Positions 53,328-53,394 of a stretch of DNA of 53,394 nt are shown piece after piece. The stretch is from an uncultured Cyclobacteriaceae bacterium. GTDB taxonomy: Bacteria > Bacteroidota > Bacteroidia > Cytophagales > Cyclobacteriaceae. The stretch is from NCBI GenBank assembly GCA_937958005.1, contig CALGOB010000116.1, positions 1 through 53,394 on the forward strand, in the 5' to 3' direction. Position 1 is the first letter of the stretch, and every line of letters begins with the position of its first letter. Both the position numbers and the translations under genes were made by a program. Below the pieces are notes generated by a model that was given only the letters and a program-made list of their open reading frames with translations, did not search any database and was not told the DNA's origin.

Positions 53328-53394
53328 CTCTAGAATTGGGTATTCCTAAAATTAGTGGCTTTCTGCGTCGGCAGTCCGATTCATTTTTTCCATG
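53328..53394. repeat. Right-edge segment similar to the G+C island and to copy 2 inserts
   Basis: GGCTTTCTGCGTCGGCAGTC followed by CGATTCATTTTTTCCATG recalls both the copy 2 insert (GCTTTCT...GCG..., CGATCATT) and 45861-45883 (AGCTTTC, TCCG, TTTTTTCCATG). It runs off the window, so its extent is unknown. Confidence 0.35.

Noticed and set aside
1-53394. tRNA, rRNA, CRISPR arrays, transposases and phage genes
   Set aside because: Looked for on both strands by eye; none recognised. Small or unusual tRNA genes could be missed without a computed search.

Overview
The window is ordinary chromosomal DNA of a member of the Bacteroidota, most likely order Cytophagales. The evidence is low G+C DNA with promoter elements of the Bacteroidota type (TAnnTTTG), few Shine-Dalgarno sites, an S16 protein with a long acidic tail, a NusB with a long N-terminal extension, a DUF5117/5118 zinc protease, and LytTR-type signalling. 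No rRNA, tRNA, CRISPR array, transposase or phage gene was found. About 45 protein genes are supported.

Layout, left to right. 0-2 kb: ergothioneine genes egtB-egtD (egtD runs off the left edge). 2-4 kb: a LytTR response regulator and a soluble REC-histidine kinase. 4-5.4 kb: a CREST-superfamily (alkaline ceramidase-like) membrane protein and a secreted CAP/PR-1 protein. 5.6-9 kb: a large secreted metzincin-like protease and a small secreted protein. 9-14.8 kb: the 2-oxoglutarate dehydrogenase operon sucA-sucB-lpd, with two lipoyl domains in E2. 15.3-17.6 kb: rpsP-rimM-trmD-rplS. 17.6-23.5 kb: dapF, secA, a SPOR lipoprotein and an M20 amidohydrolase. 23.9-29 kb: a Na/Pi cotransporter-like protein, an NRAMP-like transporter without the metal-site residues, and pxpABC (5-oxoprolinase). 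29-32 kb: leucine dehydrogenase, nusB and a YtxH protein. 32-33.7 kb: an ABC exporter half. 34.6-37.3 kb: an ECF sigma factor with an overlapping membrane protein, divergent from a secreted amidohydrolase. 37.4-41.8 kb: a LysM protein, a YpfJ-like protease, an SPFH-GYF2 protein, a double zinc ribbon protein and an Rrf2 regulator. 41.9-45.2 kb: a GyrI-like anchored protein, a second ABC exporter half and truA. 45.2-46.1 kb: a 948 bp gap with a double-glycine leader peptide gene and a G+C-rich island. 46.1-48.2 kb: gntP and gntK. 48.5-53.4 kb: two lipoproteins (one an M16 peptidase), a beta-lactamase-family remnant and repeats.

Three things stand out. (1) A dispersed intergenic repeat is present in four copies (about 23.6, 33.8, 48.3 and 53.2 kb). 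It forms paired hairpins. In the long copy both hairpin loops carry homologous inserts whose stems differ by compensating changes, which indicates selection for structure. (2) At 45.5 kb a promoter precedes a peptide that looks like a double-glycine RiPP/bacteriocin leader. Its reading frame stops just after the GG, while a Cys-containing 43-residue core-like frame continues one frame off. (3) The two ABC exporter halves carry complementary ATP-site degeneracies, as in heterodimeric BmrC/BmrD-type exporters, although they lie 9 kb apart on opposite strands. The NRAMP-like protein next to pxpABC and a 10 bp dyad between the sigma factor and the amidohydrolase are further leads.
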